A stretch of 5,704 nt of DNA, from positions 1-5,704 of the forward strand of contig JAQCNR010000463.1 of assembly GCA_028274925.1 (NCBI GenBank). The letters are read 5' to 3'. The notes under the pieces were generated by a model. That model had not been told where the DNA came from and made no database searches. It saw only the letters and a program-made list of their open reading frames with translations. The translations under genes were made by a program, and so were the position numbers. Within the stretch, counting starts at the first letter, position 1; every line of letters starts with the position of its first letter. Of this stretch, positions 5,234 to 5,704 are shown one piece after another. The stretch comes from Halovenus sp. Lineage in GTDB: Archaea; Halobacteriota; Halobacteria; Halobacteriales; Haloarculaceae.

Positions 5234-5476
5234 ATGACGGAGTACGAAATCACTGAGACGCTCGACGTGACGGGACAGAATTGTCCGATGCCAGTCGTCA
5301 AAACGAAGCAGAGCATCGACAAACTCGGCGCGGGGGCGGTTCTGGAAGTTCTCGCAACAGACCCCGGCAGTATGAGCGACATCGCTGGATGGGCAGAAAC
5401 CACCGACGGCGTGGAACTCATCGATCAAAACGAGGGTGAAGCGGTCTTCACCCACTACGTTCGCAAGACAGCGTAA
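5234..5476 (+). CDS. TusA-family sulfur carrier protein
   Basis: The 80-residue protein shows the TusA fold signature TLDVTGQNCPMPVVKTKQ, with the CPxP active-site cysteine at C17, and ATDPGSMSDIAGWAE around residues 42-56, also typical of the family. TusA proteins carry sulfane sulfur as a cysteine persulfide or thiosulfonate between sulfurtransferases in the cytoplasm. ATG 5234 is chosen because MTEYEITETLDVTGQNCP has the usual distance from start to CPxP; the in-frame TTG at 5213 would add seven residues and run through the dyad and TATA-proximal region. It is divergent from the rhodanese/lactamase fusion and followed after 4 nt by a DsrE-like gene, a pairing known from sulfur-oxidising microbes and common in haloarchaea. 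Here it more likely serves sulfur trafficking with the neighbours than tRNA thiolation, but that is inference. The name TusA denotes the family, not orthology. Confidence 0.92.
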   Translation: MTEYEITETLDVTGQNCPMPVVKTKQSIDKLGAGAVLEVLATDPGSMSDIAGWAETTDGVELIDQNEGEAVFTHYVRKTA

Positions 5477-5480
5477 GACA

Positions 5481-5704
5481 ATGAGTACAGACACTTCACA
5501 GACCCCCACTGCCGACGACGAACCGCAAACTCGGGCAACTCTCGAAGAGCGAATTGGAGAACTTGAGGAACGACTCGGCCACGTCGAAACCGAAATGGGC
5601 GAGAGCAAGCCGAAGATGTCGATCATTGCGACGAAAGGAACTCTCGATATGGCGTACCCGCCGCTCATCCTCGCGAGTACCGCTGCCGCGTTTGGATACG
5701 AGGT
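5481..5704 (+). CDS. DsrE/DsrF/DrsH-like protein, 3' end outside window
   Basis: The frame opens at ATG 5481, four bases after the tusA stop, and runs off the window after 74 complete codons. An acidic, disordered-looking N-terminus (1-19) is followed by a short heptad-like helix, LEERIGELEERLGHVETEM (about 21-39), and then KMSIIATKGTLDMAYPPLIL and ASTAAAFGYEV, which is the opening of the DsrE2-type (COG2210-like) family. Such proteins bind or carry sulfur, often with TusA, and some are membrane-attached; the visible part shows no membrane segment and no cysteine, and the usual active cysteines would lie downstream. The close spacing implies co-transcription with tusA. The coiled-coil start could support oligomerisation. 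Family assignment is good; the length and the rest of the protein cannot be seen. Confidence 0.8.
   Translation, partial: MSTDTSQTPTADDEPQTRATLEERIGELEERLGHVETEMGESKPKMSIIATKGTLDMAYPPLILASTAAAFGYE

Overview
The window looks like haloarchaeal (class Halobacteria) DNA. The encoded proteins are strongly acidic, coding sequence is mostly GC-rich while the spacers are AT-rich, several starts lack a Shine-Dalgarno site, and the gene families (GLUG-repeat surface protein, short YeeE/YedE pairs, rhodanese/metallo-beta-lactamase fusion, TusA, DsrE-like protein) fit that group. Genus cannot be read from the sequence, and it could be chromosome or plasmid.

Left part (1-1749): the 3' part of a large secreted or surface-type protein made of about 13 GLUG repeats, ending in a CFI-box C-terminal domain. 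Its base and codon use is more AT-rich than the genes to the right. Middle (1750-2309): a stretch with no convincing intact gene. It holds a hairpin just after the surface gene, a doubtful 41-residue ORF, a palindrome-dense non-coding block (about 1990-2134), and directly after it a decapitated winged-helix regulator (2135-2284). It reads as a scar from insertion or deletion.

Right part (2310-5704): a sulfur-handling module in two divergent arms. Leftward from 5031 run a rhodanese/metallo-beta-lactamase fusion (probable persulfide dioxygenase) and two half-size YeeE/YedE membrane proteins, separated by 1 nt and then overlapping by 4 nt. After a 112-nt gap comes a helix-turn-helix regulator with its own promoter, also leftward. 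Rightward from 5234 run a TusA sulfur carrier and the start of a DsrE-like protein cut by the window edge. Together these suggest import of a sulfur species, shuttling as protein persulfide, and oxidation of persulfide to sulfite. Content and probable logic resemble the bacterial BigR/Blh/PmpAB persulfide-detoxification operon, but the regulator does not look ArsR-type.

The most interesting new observation is a shared dyad, GTATTG-N11-CAATAC-like, upstream of the regulator, tusA and (weaker) the fusion gene, in the same orientation relative to each gene. It is a good candidate for the operator of the module's own regulator, which carries two N-terminal cysteines that could sense reactive sulfur. 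These functional links are inferred from family knowledge and layout; no search was run.
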